Shown here piece after piece: positions 1-8,530 of a stretch of DNA of 64,000 bases. The notes under the pieces were generated by a model. That model worked only from the letters and a program-made list of their open reading frames with translations, was not told where the DNA came from and did no database searches. The DNA is from Rhizobium jaguaris. GTDB lineage: Bacteria > Pseudomonadota > Alphaproteobacteria > Rhizobiales > Rhizobiaceae. Numbering within the stretch: position 1 is the first letter of the stretch; each line of letters opens with the position of its first letter. Location of the stretch: contig NZ_CP032694.1 of the NCBI RefSeq assembly GCF_003627755.1, positions 1,169,501-1,233,500 of the forward strand, written 5' to 3'. Position numbers and translations under genes: made by a program.

Positions 1-153
1 GGGTTTTCGTGACGGCATTTTTGTTTGCCTATCTGGTGAATGTTGATCGCCGAGGCAAGAGTAGGAGCAAAGCGTTCGACCCGATCGCTACCATCGCGCC
101 ACAAATGTCATTTTCGCCCTTCACAGCTCTTGGGCCTTATAAGGATCAATCAG

Positions 154-963
154 GTGTCTATCTGGATCTGCAGAGCATGTGGTGCACACTCCGAGTCGCG
201 TAGCGGCCCTCCACCGAAATGTTCCATTTGTGATGATGAACGACAGTTCGTTCCCGAGGGCGGGCAGGAATGGATCGCCCGGGAAACTCTTGCCTCCACG
301 CATTCGAATGATTGGACCGAGCTGGAACCTAACTTGATTAGCATTGGCGTTTCTCCGGCCATCGGCATCGGTCAACGCGCGCTTTTGGTGCTATCTTCGC
401 ACGGAAATGTTCTGTGGGATTGCGTCCCTGTTCTGGATCGGAAAACGCGAGATCGCATTTTGGAACTCGGTGGCATCAAGGCCATCTGCCTGTCTCATCC
501 ACATTTTTATACTGGCATGGTGGAATGGAGCGAAGCCCTGGGCGGTGTACCGATCCTGCTACCCCAAGCCGATCTGGTATATGTCACACGCACCAGCGAA
601 CATATTCGACCTTGGCTGGGAGATCGGTACGAGGTGCTGCCCGGGATCACCCTTCACCGGCTGGGTGGACACTTTGAGGGAAGCTGTGTTTTGGAATGGG
701 AGGCAGGTGCAGAGCAGAATGGCGCGCTGCTCGTCGGGGACACGATTCAAGTGGTTCCGGCAAAAGGATGGGTTTCTTTCATGTATTCTTTCCCCAACCT
801 AATACCGCTGCCAGCGCGAGAGGTTCGGCGTATTGCCAGCCGAGTTGCAGACATACGCTTTGATCGCATCTACGGCGCTTGGAAAGAGAAGGTCATATCG
901 AGCAAGGCAAGGGAAAGTGTTGCCCGTTCAGCCGAACGCTACATACGGCGGCTCGAATCATAA
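154..963 (+). CDS. MBL-fold protein with N-terminal zinc ribbon
   Basis: A 269-residue protein that opens with a rubredoxin-like ribbon (C6-x2-C9 and C23-x2-C26) and continues as a metallo-beta-lactamase-like fold. Where active hydrolases carry HxHxDH this protein has HPHFYTG (about residues 115-121), so the Asp-His pair is missing and metal binding or hydrolysis may be altered. I chose the GTG at 154 because AAGGA lies eight bases upstream and the ribbon begins at once (SIWICRACG); an in-frame ATG at 40 would add 38 residues without family character. The substrate is unknown. The next gene is convergent, so it stands alone here. Confidence 0.75.
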   Translation: MSIWICRACGAHSESRSGPPPKCSICDDERQFVPEGGQEWIARETLASTHSNDWTELEPNLISIGVSPAIGIGQRALLVLSSHGNVLWDCVPVLDRKTRDRILELGGIKAICLSHPHFYTGMVEWSEALGGVPILLPQADLVYVTRTSEHIRPWLGDRYEVLPGITLHRLGGHFEGSCVLEWEAGAEQNGALLVGDTIQVVPAKGWVSFMYSFPNLIPLPAREVRRIASRVADIRFDRIYGAWKEKVISSKARESVARSAERYIRRLES

Positions 964-1053
964 CCGTAGGATTACGCTGAAAAACTGGCAAATCATTCGT
1001 CCGCGCAATTCTGAACGACTACGAGTCGATGTGGCCGACTTCGAGGCCTTGCC

Positions 1054-1704
1054 TTAGTTGCCTGCCGCGAGCCGCTCGAACGCGGTCGGGTGAGGCACGC
1101 CGCGATCCATGAGCTGCCTGATCTCGTCCGCACAGGTTTGGGCGCTTTTGATCGAGGTATCGACTTCCAGATCGTAAATGCCGGGTCGATGCACCTGCGC
1201 CTGCCAGGCGAGTATCGGTGCGGGAATAGGGGCATCGGCTGAAACTGCGACGTAATCATTGCGCCTTTCGGCGCCTTCCGCCAAACGCCGCTGCATGATG
1301 GTCTCGATCGGGCAGTGCACGCCGACGAAAAGAACGGGCAGACCGGCCAGTTGCCGGGCGCAATCCGTCAGGATTCCAAGTGGCCTTGAATAGGCGTCGT
1401 GATGGCCGAATTCGGCGACGACATTGAGCCCAAGCCGGCTATGGGCCGCGATCGAGGCATAAAGCGCTGAATAGAACGTTGACACTAGCAGCTCAAGATC
1501 AGGCCGTTCGCCACCCGGCCGCATGCCGATCCCCGGCCGGTAGCGTTGCGGAGTGATGTGTCTCACATAGGCATCGACGCCGAGATTCATCCAAGGGCGG
1601 TCGAATGTTGCCTGGATAGCGTCGACAATGCTCGATTTGCCGGATCGCGGCGCACCGTTCAAAATGATGATCCGACCGGTCTTCGTGTCTGGGTGGTTGG
1701 CCAT
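1054..1704 (-). CDS. chloramphenicol phosphotransferase-like P-loop kinase
   Basis: A 216-residue P-loop protein with Walker A GAPRSGKSS at about residues 17-25 directly after a hydrophobic strand (RIIILN), the layout of the chloramphenicol 3-O-phosphotransferase-like / small-molecule kinase family. A later hydrophobic strand and HCP motif (GLPVLFVGVHCP) are as in that family. In soil bacteria outside Streptomyces the substrate is generally unknown, so drug resistance should not be assumed. Start ATG at 1704 has a close purine stretch (AGAGGGT). It is convergent with the gene on its left and divergent from the DUF983 gene, with no obvious partner. Confidence 0.75.
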   Translation of the reverse strand: MANHPDTKTGRIIILNGAPRSGKSSIVDAIQATFDRPWMNLGVDAYVRHITPQRYRPGIGMRPGGERPDLELLVSTFYSALYASIAAHSRLGLNVVAEFGHHDAYSRPLGILTDCARQLAGLPVLFVGVHCPIETIMQRRLAEGAERRNDYVAVSADAPIPAPILAWQAQVHRPGIYDLEVDTSIKSAQTCADEIRQLMDRGVPHPTAFERLAAGN

Positions 1705-1976
1705 ACCCTCTTTCTATCCTCGCGATGGTGATTTTCAAGCGCAGCAATTTGACTGAAGCAATATCGCATCTTCCTCTGATCCCAGCGACACCGGTTGCAA
1801 AGAGCTGCAAAACATGGCTGCGACATCATGGTGCAGGAACGGGCCTCCTATTTCGACAGGGGCTCGGTCGGCATAATGCTTTTGGATTGGACGGGCGGCT
1901 GCATCGCGGTTACTGATGGTGATATAGACGAGAACTGAATACTCGTCGGGGAACGGCAATCGATCGAGATCAAACT

Positions 1977-2396
1977 TTGAGCCCAGAGCAAGACGGAAGC
2001 CCAAATCAAGGGGCAAACAGCGATAGTGCCCTCTTTCCACCGGTCGACCCGTTCAAGGTCGGCATTCAGGGATGCTGCCCGCGTTGCGGCAACGGTAAGC
2101 TCTTCGATGGGCTATTGTCGCTGAAGCCGCGTTGCGCAGCTTGTGGACTCGACTATGCCTTTGCCGATGCCGGCGACGGGCCGGCGGTCTTCGTCATCCT
2201 CATTGTCGGCTTCATCGTCATTGGTTCGGTGTTGTGGCTGCAGGTCAATTATTCGCCGCCGATCTGGGTGCATATCCTGCTGTTCGGTCCGTTGACCATC
2301 ATTCTGTCGCTTCTGTCGCTGCGTTGGTGCAAGGGCATCCTGATTGCGCTGCAATATCGCAACAATGCCAGCGAAGGGCGTATCCATCGTGACTGA
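1977..2396 (+). CDS. DUF983 family membrane protein
   Basis: A small protein with two CxxC-type zinc-ribbon pairs (CCPRCG and RCAACG, about residues 33-57) followed by two hydrophobic helices (about 70-92 and 98-118). This is the DUF983 family, which in alphaproteobacteria sits with the cytochrome c oxidase assembly genes. Here it immediately precedes SURF1 and overlaps it by eight bases, supporting a role in respiratory-complex assembly at the inner membrane. The annotated start is a TTG with only a weak GAG upstream; the true start could lie a few codons inside, before FKVGIQGCC. Confidence 0.85.
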   Translation: MSPEQDGSPNQGANSDSALFPPVDPFKVGIQGCCPRCGNGKLFDGLLSLKPRCAACGLDYAFADAGDGPAVFVILIVGFIVIGSVLWLQVNYSPPIWVHILLFGPLTIILSLLSLRWCKGILIALQYRNNASEGRIHRD

Positions 2397-3150
2397 GGCC
2401 GCCATGCCCGCTCGCCGCGCCAATCCTTTCTGGCGGGTCGGCAAGGTGCTGATCCTGCTTGTTGCGCTCGGCATCCTTCTGGCTCTCGGTACTTGGCAAG
2501 TCGAGCGGCTGCACTGGAAGGAAGGTTTGCTCGCCGATATCGCCGCGCGCCAGGGCGCGGCCCCTGTGCCGCTGTCGACGATCGAGGCCATGGCCGCATC
2601 CGGCGGCGATATCGAATATCGCGTCGTCACAGCGACCGGTCGTTACCTCAACAATAAGGAACGGCACTTCTTCGCGACCTTCGACGGCGCTTCTGGCTTC
2701 AACATTTATACGCCGTTGCAGCTCGCGGATGGGCGCTATCTCTTCGTCAACAGAGGCTTCGTGCCCTACGACGCCAAGGAGCCGGAAATGCGCGTGCAGG
2801 GGCAGTTGACGGACGAACAGACCGTCACCGGCCTTGCCCGCGCCAAGCTCGCCGGCCAGCCCTCAGGCATGCCCGACAATGATCTGGCGAAGAACATATT
2901 CTATTGGAAAGACCTGGACGCGATGGCTGACAGCGATGGGCTTCCAAAGGATAAGGTGCTGCCCTTCTTCGTCGATGCCGACAAGACTCCCAATCCCGCG
3001 GGCTTGCCCATCGGCGGCGTCACCATCGTCGACCTGCCGAATAACCATCTGCAATATGCCGTGACATGGTATGGCCTAGCAGCGGCGCTCGTTGCCATCG
3101 TCGCCATCGCCTGGTGGCGCAAACGCCATCCAGACACGCCCCAGCAATAG
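2389..3150 (+). CDS. SURF1 family cytochrome oxidase assembly protein
   Basis: SURF1/Shy1 protein that helps insert heme into subunit I of cytochrome c oxidase. It shows the two family signatures at the ends: an N-terminal membrane helix followed by GTWQVERLHWK, and VNRGFVP in the middle, then NNHLQYAVTWYGLA leading into the C-terminal helix and a basic tail. The periplasmic domain lies between. I chose GTG at 2389, which overlaps the DUF983 stop and has AAGGG ten bases upstream; ATG at 2404 is a fair alternative with GAGG just before it. It forms a two-gene unit with the DUF983 gene. Confidence 0.93.
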   Translation: MTEAAMPARRANPFWRVGKVLILLVALGILLALGTWQVERLHWKEGLLADIAARQGAAPVPLSTIEAMAASGGDIEYRVVTATGRYLNNKERHFFATFDGASGFNIYTPLQLADGRYLFVNRGFVPYDAKEPEMRVQGQLTDEQTVTGLARAKLAGQPSGMPDNDLAKNIFYWKDLDAMADSDGLPKDKVLPFFVDADKTPNPAGLPIGGVTIVDLPNNHLQYAVTWYGLAAALVAIVAIAWWRKRHPDTPQQ

Positions 3151-3193
3151 ATTTGCGCAATAGAATAGCTTCATTTCGATGGAATATTCGGCT

Positions 3194-3244
3194 AGAGCAT
3201 GATCCCAAAAAGTGCGCTGCGGTTTTTGGATAAGATCATGCGCA
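3194..3244. repeat. rhizobial intergenic palindrome, copy 1
   Basis: Two-step inverted repeat: GCATGATC (3197-3204) pairs with GATCATGC (3234-3241), and inside it CCAAAAA (3205-3211) pairs with TTTTTGG (3223-3229). The core AAAGTGCGCTGCGG is shared with copies near 48.7, 49.3 and 56.8 kb. It lies between SURF1 and ispH. Confidence 0.8.
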
Positions 3245-3313
3245 CCAAATAGAGCAAGCGGCGGGGGCGAACCTATCTATAGCTTCGCCATCGTCACTGA
3301 TTTCGGAAGAGAG

Positions 3314-4321
3314 ATGAACATAGCGGTTTCCAAATCTGACCTGACCATCCGGCTCTGCGGTCCGCGCGGCTTCTGCGCTGGCGTCGATCGCGCCATCCAG
3401 ATCGTCGTGCTGGCGCTGAAGGCCTATGGCGCGCCGGTCTATGTCCGTCATGAGATCGTGCATAACCGCTATGTCGTCGAAGGGCTGGAGGCCAAGGGCG
3501 CCGTCTTCGTCGAGGAACTGGACGAGATTCCTGCGGAGCATCGCGCTCAGCCTGTTGTCTTTTCCGCCCATGGCGTACCGAAGGCCGTGCCGGCGGATGC
3601 CGATGCGCGCAATCTCTTCTATCTCGATGCCACCTGCCCACTGGTCTCCAAGGTGCACAAGCAGGCCATGCGGCATAACCGCCTCGGTCGCCATGTCATC
3701 CTCATCGGCCATGCCGGCCACCCGGAAGTGATCGGGACTATGGGCCAGCTTCCGGAGGGTGCGGTGTCTTTGATCGAGACGGTGGAGGATGCAGATGCCT
3801 ATCAGCCTGCCGATCCCGACAATCTCGGCTTCGTTACGCAGACGACGCTTTCCGTCGACGACACCGCCGGTGTCATCGCGCGGTTGCAGCAGCGTTTCCC
3901 GAATCTCACAGCACCATCCGCTGATTCGATCTGCTACGCCACGACCAACCGCCAGGAAGTGGTGAAGGAAGCAGCTCCGGGCTGCGATCTCTTCATCGTT
4001 GTCGGCGCACCGAATTCGTCCAACTCCAAGCGCCTCGTCGAGGTGGCGCTCAGGGCAGGGGCTAGGAAATCCGTGCTTGTCCAGCGCGCCTCCGAGATCG
4101 ATTGGGACGATATCGGTAAAGTCAAAACCGTCGGTCTCTCGGCTGGCGCATCGGCACCTGAAGTCATCGTCAACGAGATCATCGAGGCCTTCCGCGCCCG
4201 CTACAATGCTGTTGTGGAGCTTGCTGAAACGGTCAAGGAGACCGAGAATTTCCTCGTCAATCGCGAGCTGCGCAATGTCGAACTGACGGTGGCCGACATG
4301 GCCTTCGTCAATGGAGATTGA
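3314..4321 (+). CDS. ispH: 4-hydroxy-3-methylbut-2-enyl diphosphate reductase
   Basis: Last enzyme of the MEP pathway; reduces HMBPP to IPP and DMAPP with a [4Fe-4S] cluster in the cytoplasm. The three cluster cysteines are visible at C21 ([12 protein letters not shown]), C108 (DATCPLV) and C207 ([11 protein letters not shown]), and the AHGVP and VGAPNSSNS substrate motifs are intact. 335 residues, slightly longer than the roughly 315 of E. coli. ATG at 3314 is preceded by a purine-rich GGAAGAGAG; an upstream in-frame start at 3212 falls within an intergenic palindrome and is not used. thrB and rnhA follow after a repeat-filled gap, the usual rhizobial order. Confidence 0.97.
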   Translation: MNIAVSKSDLTIRLCGPRGFCAGVDRAIQIVVLALKAYGAPVYVRHEIVHNRYVVEGLEAKGAVFVEELDEIPAEHRAQPVVFSAHGVPKAVPADADARNLFYLDATCPLVSKVHKQAMRHNRLGRHVILIGHAGHPEVIGTMGQLPEGAVSLIETVEDADAYQPADPDNLGFVTQTTLSVDDTAGVIARLQQRFPNLTAPSADSICYATTNRQEVVKEAAPGCDLFIVVGAPNSSNSKRLVEVALRAGARKSVLVQRASEIDWDDIGKVKTVGLSAGASAPEVIVNEIIEAFRARYNAVVELAETVKETENFLVNRELRNVELTVADMAFVNGD

Positions 4322-4328
4322 AGAATGG

Positions 4329-4475
4329 CCACCTCGTCCTTCGAGGCCTTGCCGCTTGCGCTGACACTGCATCGCCGGGGCATCTCAGGACGAGGTGGAG
4401 AGATTTCGCCACCAGGTGCCAAAGATCAGCCCTCATGGTGAGGAAGCCCGCAGGGCCGTCTCGGCACCACGAGGG
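4329..4475. repeat. tandem inverted-repeat element between ispH and thrB
   Basis: Two successive imperfect hairpins. First, CCACCTCGTCCT (4329-4340) pairs perfectly with AGGACGAGGTGG (4387-4398). Second, CCCTCATGGTG (4430-4440) pairs with CACCACGAGGG (4465-4475) with one mismatch. The motifs (TCCTTCGAGGC..., CTCATGGTGAGGA...) resemble dispersed rhizobial extragenic repeats. It could terminate ispH or simply be a passive element; no T-run follows. Confidence 0.7.
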
Positions 4476-4519
4476 CGGATGGTTGCGGTGGCCGGCGTGT
4501 ATCAAACAGGGAATAATTC

Positions 4520-5485
4520 GTGGCCGTTTATACCGATATTACCGAAGACGATTTGAAGTGGTTCCTGACGGAATATGATGTCGGCACATTGCTCTCCTAC
4601 AAGGGCATCGCCGAGGGCGTCGAAAACTCCAACTTCCTGCTGCATACGTCGCGCGAACCGTTGATCTTGACGCTCTATGAGAAGCGCGTCGAGAAGAGCG
4701 ACCTGCCGTTTTTCCTCGGCCTGATGCAGCACCTGGCGAGCCACGGCCTTTCCTGCCCGCTGCCCTTGCCGCGCAAGGACGGCGCGTTGCTTGGCCATCT
4801 CTCCGGCCGTCCGGCGGCGCTGATCTCCTTCCTCGAAGGGATGTGGCTGCGCAAGCCCGAGGCAAAACATTGCCGTGAGGTCGGTAAGGCGCTAGCCACG
4901 ATGCATGTCGCCGGCGAAGGTTTCGCCATCAAGCGGCCGAATGCGCTGTCGCTTGAAGGTTGGCAGGGGCTCTGGGAAAAATCGGAAGCGCGCGCCGACG
5001 AGGTCGAGCCCGGCCTGCAGGACGAGATCCGCAGCGAACTCGATTTCCTCGGGCGCTATTGGCCGAAGGACCTGCCGGAAGGCGTCATCCATGCCGATCT
5101 GTTCCCGGACAATGTCTTCTTCCTCGGCGACGAGCTTTCCGGCCTGATCGATTTCTATTTTGCCTGTAACGATCTGCTCGCCTACGACGTCTCGATCTGC
5201 CTCAACGCCTGGTGTTTCGAGAAAGACGGCGCTTACAACATCACCAAGGGCATGGCGCTTTTAGAAGGCTATCAGAGCGTGCGGCCGCTGTCCGACGCCG
5301 AAATCGCCGCCCTGCCGACGCTGTCGCGCGGCTCGGCGCTGCGCTTCTTCCTGACCCGCCTCTACGATTGGCTGACGACGCCTGTCGGCGCGTTGGTTAC
5401 CAAGAAAGACCCGATCGAATATCTGCGCAAGCTGCGCTTCCATCGCCAGATCGCCTCGAGCGCCGAATACGGGCTCAAGGCATGA
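4520..5485 (+). CDS. thrB: homoserine kinase (ThrB, APH-like type)
   Basis: Phosphorylates homoserine for threonine synthesis. This is the aminoglycoside-phosphotransferase-fold form found in alphaproteobacteria, not the GHMP form of E. coli. Catalytic loop HADLFPDN at residues 191-198 and metal-binding DFYFACND at 211-218; N-terminal [10 protein letters not shown] is family-typical. 321 residues, normal length. GTG start at 4520 has AGGGA seven bases upstream. Its stop overlaps the rnhA start by four bases. The product feeds ThrC, encoded 20 kb away in this window. Confidence 0.96.
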   Translation: MAVYTDITEDDLKWFLTEYDVGTLLSYKGIAEGVENSNFLLHTSREPLILTLYEKRVEKSDLPFFLGLMQHLASHGLSCPLPLPRKDGALLGHLSGRPAALISFLEGMWLRKPEAKHCREVGKALATMHVAGEGFAIKRPNALSLEGWQGLWEKSEARADEVEPGLQDEIRSELDFLGRYWPKDLPEGVIHADLFPDNVFFLGDELSGLIDFYFACNDLLAYDVSICLNAWCFEKDGAYNITKGMALLEGYQSVRPLSDAEIAALPTLSRGSALRFFLTRLYDWLTTPVGALVTKKDPIEYLRKLRFHRQIASSAEYGLKA

Positions 5486-5922
5486 AACACGTCGATATCT
5501 TCACAGATGGAGCCTGCTCCGGCAATCCCGGTCCCGGCGGCTGGGGCGCCGTGCTTCGCTACGGCGGGGTGGAGAAGGAATTGTCCGGCGGCGAGGCGGA
5601 GACGACCAACAATCGCATGGAGCTGATGGCAGCAATTTCTGCCCTCGGCGCGCTGAAGACGCCTTGCGAGGTCGATCTCTATACCGACAGCGTCTACGTC
5701 AAGGACGGCATTACCAAGTGGATCTTCGGCTGGAAGAAGAACGGCTGGAAGACCGCCGACAAGAAGCCGGTGAAGAATGCCGAGCTGTGGCAAGCGCTTG
5801 ATGACACCTATAATCGTCACAAGGTAACGCTGCATTGGATCAAGGGCCATGCGGGGCACCCGGAAAACGAGCGGGCCGACGAGTTGGCCCGCAAGGGCAT
5901 GGAGCCTTTCAAGAGGAAGTAA
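5482..5922 (+). CDS. rnhA: ribonuclease HI
   Basis: Cleaves the RNA strand of RNA-DNA hybrids. 146 residues with the full catalytic set: D9 in [15 protein letters not shown]47 in NNRMELMA, D69 in YTDSVYV and D133 in NERADELA, with the histidine of KGHAGH at about 123-126. The ATG at 5482 overlaps the thrB stop (ATGA), so the two genes are translationally coupled, as in other rhizobia. No convincing terminator was found in the 250 bases after the stop. Confidence 0.97.
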   Translation: MKHVDIFTDGACSGNPGPGGWGAVLRYGGVEKELSGGEAETTNNRMELMAAISALGALKTPCEVDLYTDSVYVKDGITKWIFGWKKNGWKTADKKPVKNAELWQALDDTYNRHKVTLHWIKGHAGHPENERADELARKGMEPFKRK

Positions 5923-6170
5923 CTTTCAGTCATGGATAAAGCGAGGCATGTGCCGGGCTGGTATAGGTCGGCCACGGCCCATTCCATTTTTCACTTTTTG
6001 GTTCTGTCGACCGGGCCATAGGAAGCGTAGCTCTTGTCTGTCCAATGGGATGGCAACCGGCCAAACGGGGTGGCGAATGGTCAGTCACCGACCTCGGTGT
6101 TGAATGAATGGGGTGAGGCGCCGTGTCCAGCAATTTCTGGACGCGGCCGCCCATCCGCTGGCTATCGCCC

Positions 6171-6392
6171 CTATTCACCGATGCTTGCTGCACTGCGCCT
6201 TGCGGCGGTGTAGGGCAGCGCGAACATGTATAGGCCAGTGAACAATAGCAGGAAGAGCGGCGGCAGTGGCGAGTAGACCACCCAAGGTGGCGGTGTCCCG
6301 ACCCCCATGGCGACGAAGTTGGCGATAACCGTCACCGTAAAGATGATGGAAAGCCAACGATGGACCTGCCGAATATACTTACTCCAATTCAT
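6171..6392 (-). CDS. small membrane protein of the ArsR-SRPBCC operon
   Basis: 73 residues with two predicted membrane segments (about 12-34 and 42-63) separated by a proline-rich turn (GTPPPWVVYSPLPP). N-terminus has the RQVHRWLS pattern seen in many short membrane proteins that sit next to ArsR/AHSA1 pairs. It lies 67 bases downstream of the SRPBCC gene on the same strand, so it is probably the third gene of that operon. Function unknown. Confidence 0.65.
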   Translation of the reverse strand: MNWSKYIRQVHRWLSIIFTVTVIANFVAMGVGTPPPWVVYSPLPPLFLLLFTGLYMFALPYTAARRSAASIGE

Positions 6393-6459
6393 TTTGCCTC
6401 CTCCAAAGGCGAGCCTATCCGCTCTTGCTTCTCGTCGCTCAAATATGGTCGATCGGATT

Positions 6460-6870
6460 TCAATCTGCGCGCGCTAAAACCTGCTCCAGGTTTGCGAAGA
6501 ATTTCTGCCATCCGTATTGGGCGCCGACATAAGCCTGCTGCTGATCGGGCCGGAAGCCTGACTGCTCCATGCGGAGGTGGGTTCCTGCGCTTGTCGGTGT
6601 AAGCGTCCACACGACGACGCTCTCCAGACCATAGGCATCCCATGTGTAAGACAGGGTTTTGTTCGGCTCGACTTCCAGAACGCGACAATCGACGGAGCCC
6701 CAATCGGCGCTAAGCTTGAAACGGTGATCCACATTTGGCTTGAAGTCGTTCTTCATGAGCCATTCTTCGATGAGATGCGGCTGGGTGAGCGCGCGCCAAA
6801 TCTTTTCCGGCGGAAAGGCGACGTCCCGCTCGACAACAACGGAGCGTATCTCGGTTGACGTTTCGTTCAT
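6460..6870 (-). CDS. SRPBCC/AHSA1 domain protein
   Basis: 136-residue START-like (AHSA1/SRPBCC) ligand-binding fold protein: begins RDVAFPPEKIWRALTQP, contains the WTLTPTSAGTHLRMEQSGF strand and ends with the family helix (GWQKFFANLEQVL). Such proteins are commonly paired with an ArsR repressor, and here the start overlaps the end of the arsR-like gene by four bases. The ligand is not known; a hydrophobic pocket is the expected feature. Transcribed leftward as the second gene of a three-gene operon. Confidence 0.88.
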   Translation of the reverse strand: MNETSTEIRSVVVERDVAFPPEKIWRALTQPHLIEEWLMKNDFKPNVDHRFKLSADWGSVDCRVLEVEPNKTLSYTWDAYGLESVVVWTLTPTSAGTHLRMEQSGFRPDQQQAYVGAQYGWQKFFANLEQVLARAD

Positions 6871-7190
6871 TGGTCCATCCTTCTGAGTAGATCTTCAAGG
6901 TCGTCGAACCGGTTCTCCCAGAACCCGGTCATCTCGTTTGTCCAGTCTGTCAGCGGCGCCAGCGCTGCAAGCTGCGCGCTATAATGCGTCTGGCGACCTT
7001 CGGGGCGATCGCGCACCAGGCCGGCGCGCTTCAGGGCGGCAAGATGCTTTGAGACGACGGGCTGCGAAACTCCGGCCCGTGCCGTCAGCGCTGCGACAGT
7101 TTTTTCCCCCTCGCGGCACAGCCGCTCGAAAATGGCCCGGCGAGTCGGATCGGCAAGTGTTCGGAACAGCAAGTCATGTGCATTCGACAT
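6867..7190 (-). CDS. ArsR family transcriptional repressor
   Basis: 107-residue winged-helix repressor. The start (DLLFRTLADPTRRAIFERL) and recognition region (GVSQPVVSKHLAALKRAGLV, then a wing with GRQTHYS) are classic for the ArsR type that accompanies SRPBCC genes. No metal-binding CVCD motif is seen, so it is probably not an arsenic sensor. It is first in the operon and very likely autoregulates through the inverted and direct repeats just upstream (7193-7244). Confidence 0.9.
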   Translation of the reverse strand: MSNAHDLLFRTLADPTRRAIFERLCREGEKTVAALTARAGVSQPVVSKHLAALKRAGLVRDRPEGRQTHYSAQLAALAPLTDWTNEMTGFWENRFDDLEDLLRRMDQ

Positions 7191-7192
7191 CT

Positions 7193-7244
7193 CAATTCAT
7201 ACCTATACGGCTATGAATTGACGTATAGCTGCTTGGCTATGAAT
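7193..7244. promoter_or_regulatory. operator region upstream of arsR-like gene
   Basis: CAATTCATA (7193-7201) is a perfect inverted repeat of TATGAATTG (7212-7220) around a ten-base spacer. The ten-mer GGCTATGAAT recurs at 7209-7218 and 7235-7244, and CTATAC (7203-7208) is mirrored by GTATAG (7223-7228). The stretch begins two bases upstream of the ArsR start codon and is a natural autoregulatory operator; binding is inferred. Confidence 0.6.
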
Positions 7245-7377
7245 GAGTCAAGCCGGGACGGGAATCGACACAATGATCCGATCGAGGAACCTTTGCCGTT
7301 CATGCGGGAAGGGGTACCATCTATCGACAGCGTTCGTTGCAATTCCCATTTTGATGTTGTTGCCAGAGGAGGCAGCT

Positions 7378-7662
7378 ATGTCCGATGATCATGAGGCTGC
7401 TCTGGTACGGGTAACCGGCAGGGTACAGGGTGTCAGTTTCCGTGTCTGGACACGCGATGAAGCGCTGAGGCTCGGCTTGACCGGATGGGTTCGCAACGAA
7501 TCGGATGGGTCTGTAGCCGCGCTGATTGTGGGATCCGATACCGCGATTTCGACCATGGTCGAACGTTTCTGGAAGGGGCCTCCTGGCGCGTCGGTTTCCC
7601 GTGTGGAGAAGCAGCCGACCGCACTCGCGGAGATGCCGACGGGATTCCGCATCGCCCACTAA
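7378..7662 (+). CDS. acylphosphatase
   Basis: 94-residue acylphosphatase, which hydrolyses acyl phosphates. The signature [18 protein letters not shown] carries the phosphate-binding loop and catalytic Arg, and the second catalytic residue is the Asn of [14 protein letters not shown] at 7378 has AGAGGAGG five bases upstream, so the much longer upstream extension of the frame is not coding. Reading direction is away from the ArsR operon; the gene appears monocistronic. Confidence 0.93.
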   Translation: MSDDHEAALVRVTGRVQGVSFRVWTRDEALRLGLTGWVRNESDGSVAALIVGSDTAISTMVERFWKGPPGASVSRVEKQPTALAEMPTGFRIAH

Positions 7663-7750
7663 CAGTGCCTGTTATGGCAAACATCCAATCTCCGCTGGGT
7701 TCAAATGTGCCAATGGCGCAAGTTACGGGGAGGGTAATGCCCTGCCAGTC

Positions 7751-8377
7751 TCACCCGCGGTTGTGCCCATTCGCCCCATAGCGCAGGCCATCGACCAGAA
7801 GGGCGACCATCCGCCTCGCATGATCGGCTCCGACGTCGTTCGCAGATGTGCAGAGGCTTGCGACCGCGCGTAGAAGGTCATTTGGCTCGACCCCCGAACG
7901 CATTTCGCCCGCCATAGCCGCAGCGCTGAGCAATGATTCCAGCGTCGGACGGAGCCGCTTGTCGAAATAGGTCGGCAAGGCTTCGTAGGCAGGGTCACCG
8001 GAGTGCAGGGCCGCGGCCAACCCGCGTTTGGCTGAGAGGAAGTCAACGTAACGCTGCATCCACCGCGCCAGCGCTTCGCCGGGCTCGTGCTCTTTGGCCA
8101 ACACGGATGCCGCATCCGCGCAGGCATCGATCTCGCGACGAAAGACTGCCTTGATGAGATCGGAGCGCTGCGGAAAGTGGCGATAGACGGTGCCGACGCC
8201 GACGCCGGCTTGCTTTGCGATTTCCCGGACTGGCGCGTCAACCCCCGACGCCGCAAAGACCGTCATGGCCGATTGCAGCAGTCCGTCGAGATTGCGCTGC
8301 GCGTCGGCTCGCACCCGCCGTTCCGTCGGGTTCGCTGCCTCCAGGGCATCATCCTGTTTGTCAAATTTATCGCCCAT
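7751..8377 (-). CDS. TetR family repressor, divergent from aldo/keto reductase
   Basis: 208-residue TetR regulator. The N-terminal helix-turn-helix (VREIAKQAGVGVGTVYRHFPQRSDLI, about residues 45-70 counting in the preceding helix) is canonical; the C-terminal ligand domain is of the type with SLCTSAND and DGLRYG. Start chosen at ATG 8377 (GGA-rich stretch upstream); ATG at 8389 is possible. The intergenic region to the aldo/keto reductase holds two perfect palindromes within and beside a sigma-70-like promoter, so it most likely represses both itself and the reductase until an aldehyde or xenobiotic ligand binds. Confidence 0.9.
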   Translation of the reverse strand: MGDKFDKQDDALEAANPTERRVRADAQRNLDGLLQSAMTVFAASGVDAPVREIAKQAGVGVGTVYRHFPQRSDLIKAVFRREIDACADAASVLAKEHEPGEALARWMQRYVDFLSAKRGLAAALHSGDPAYEALPTYFDKRLRPTLESLLSAAAMAGEMRSGVEPNDLLRAVASLCTSANDVGADHARRMVALLVDGLRYGANGHNRG

Positions 8378-8389
8378 GCAATTTTCCAT

Positions 8390-8418
8390 TTGCTAAACGG
8401 AACAATGTTCCGTATAAA
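8390..8418 (+). promoter_or_regulatory. promoter for the aldo/keto reductase gene
   Basis: TTGCTA (8390-8395) and TATAAA (8413-8418) are separated by exactly 17 bases, a good sigma-70-type promoter reading toward the aldo/keto reductase. The first TetR operator fills the spacer. Confidence 0.6.
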
Positions 8419-8437
8419 ACGGAATAACATTCCGTTT
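8397..8437. promoter_or_regulatory. paired TetR operators
   Basis: ACGGAACAATGTTCCGT (8397-8413) is a perfect 17-base palindrome; AAACGGAAT (8417-8425) and ATTCCGTTT (8429-8437) form a second perfect one with a three-base centre. The centres are 22 bases apart, two helical turns, so two dimers could bind on one face. Both share the ACGGAA half-site. One covers the -35/-10 spacer and the other the start region. Confidence 0.75.
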
Positions 8438-8530
8438 GTTTTTTAACACGGTGTGGCGGTGTTGGCCACACATCATCGCGCCAAAGGGCGGCGCTGATCA
8501 CCGATCAATCCACAAAGGAAGGAATGGACT

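Noticed and set aside
40..153. N-terminal extension of the first MBL gene to ATG 40
   Set aside because: The ribosome site and family start point to GTG 154; the extension is Arg/Ser-rich without structure.
1735..2040. Minus-strand frame upstream of DUF983
   Set aside because: Overlaps the DUF983 start on the opposite strand and lacks any motif or ribosome site.
3236..4372. 378-codon frame on the minus strand over ispH
   Set aside because: It is the antisense shadow of ispH, a gene with complete catalytic signatures; high GC favours long open antisense frames.
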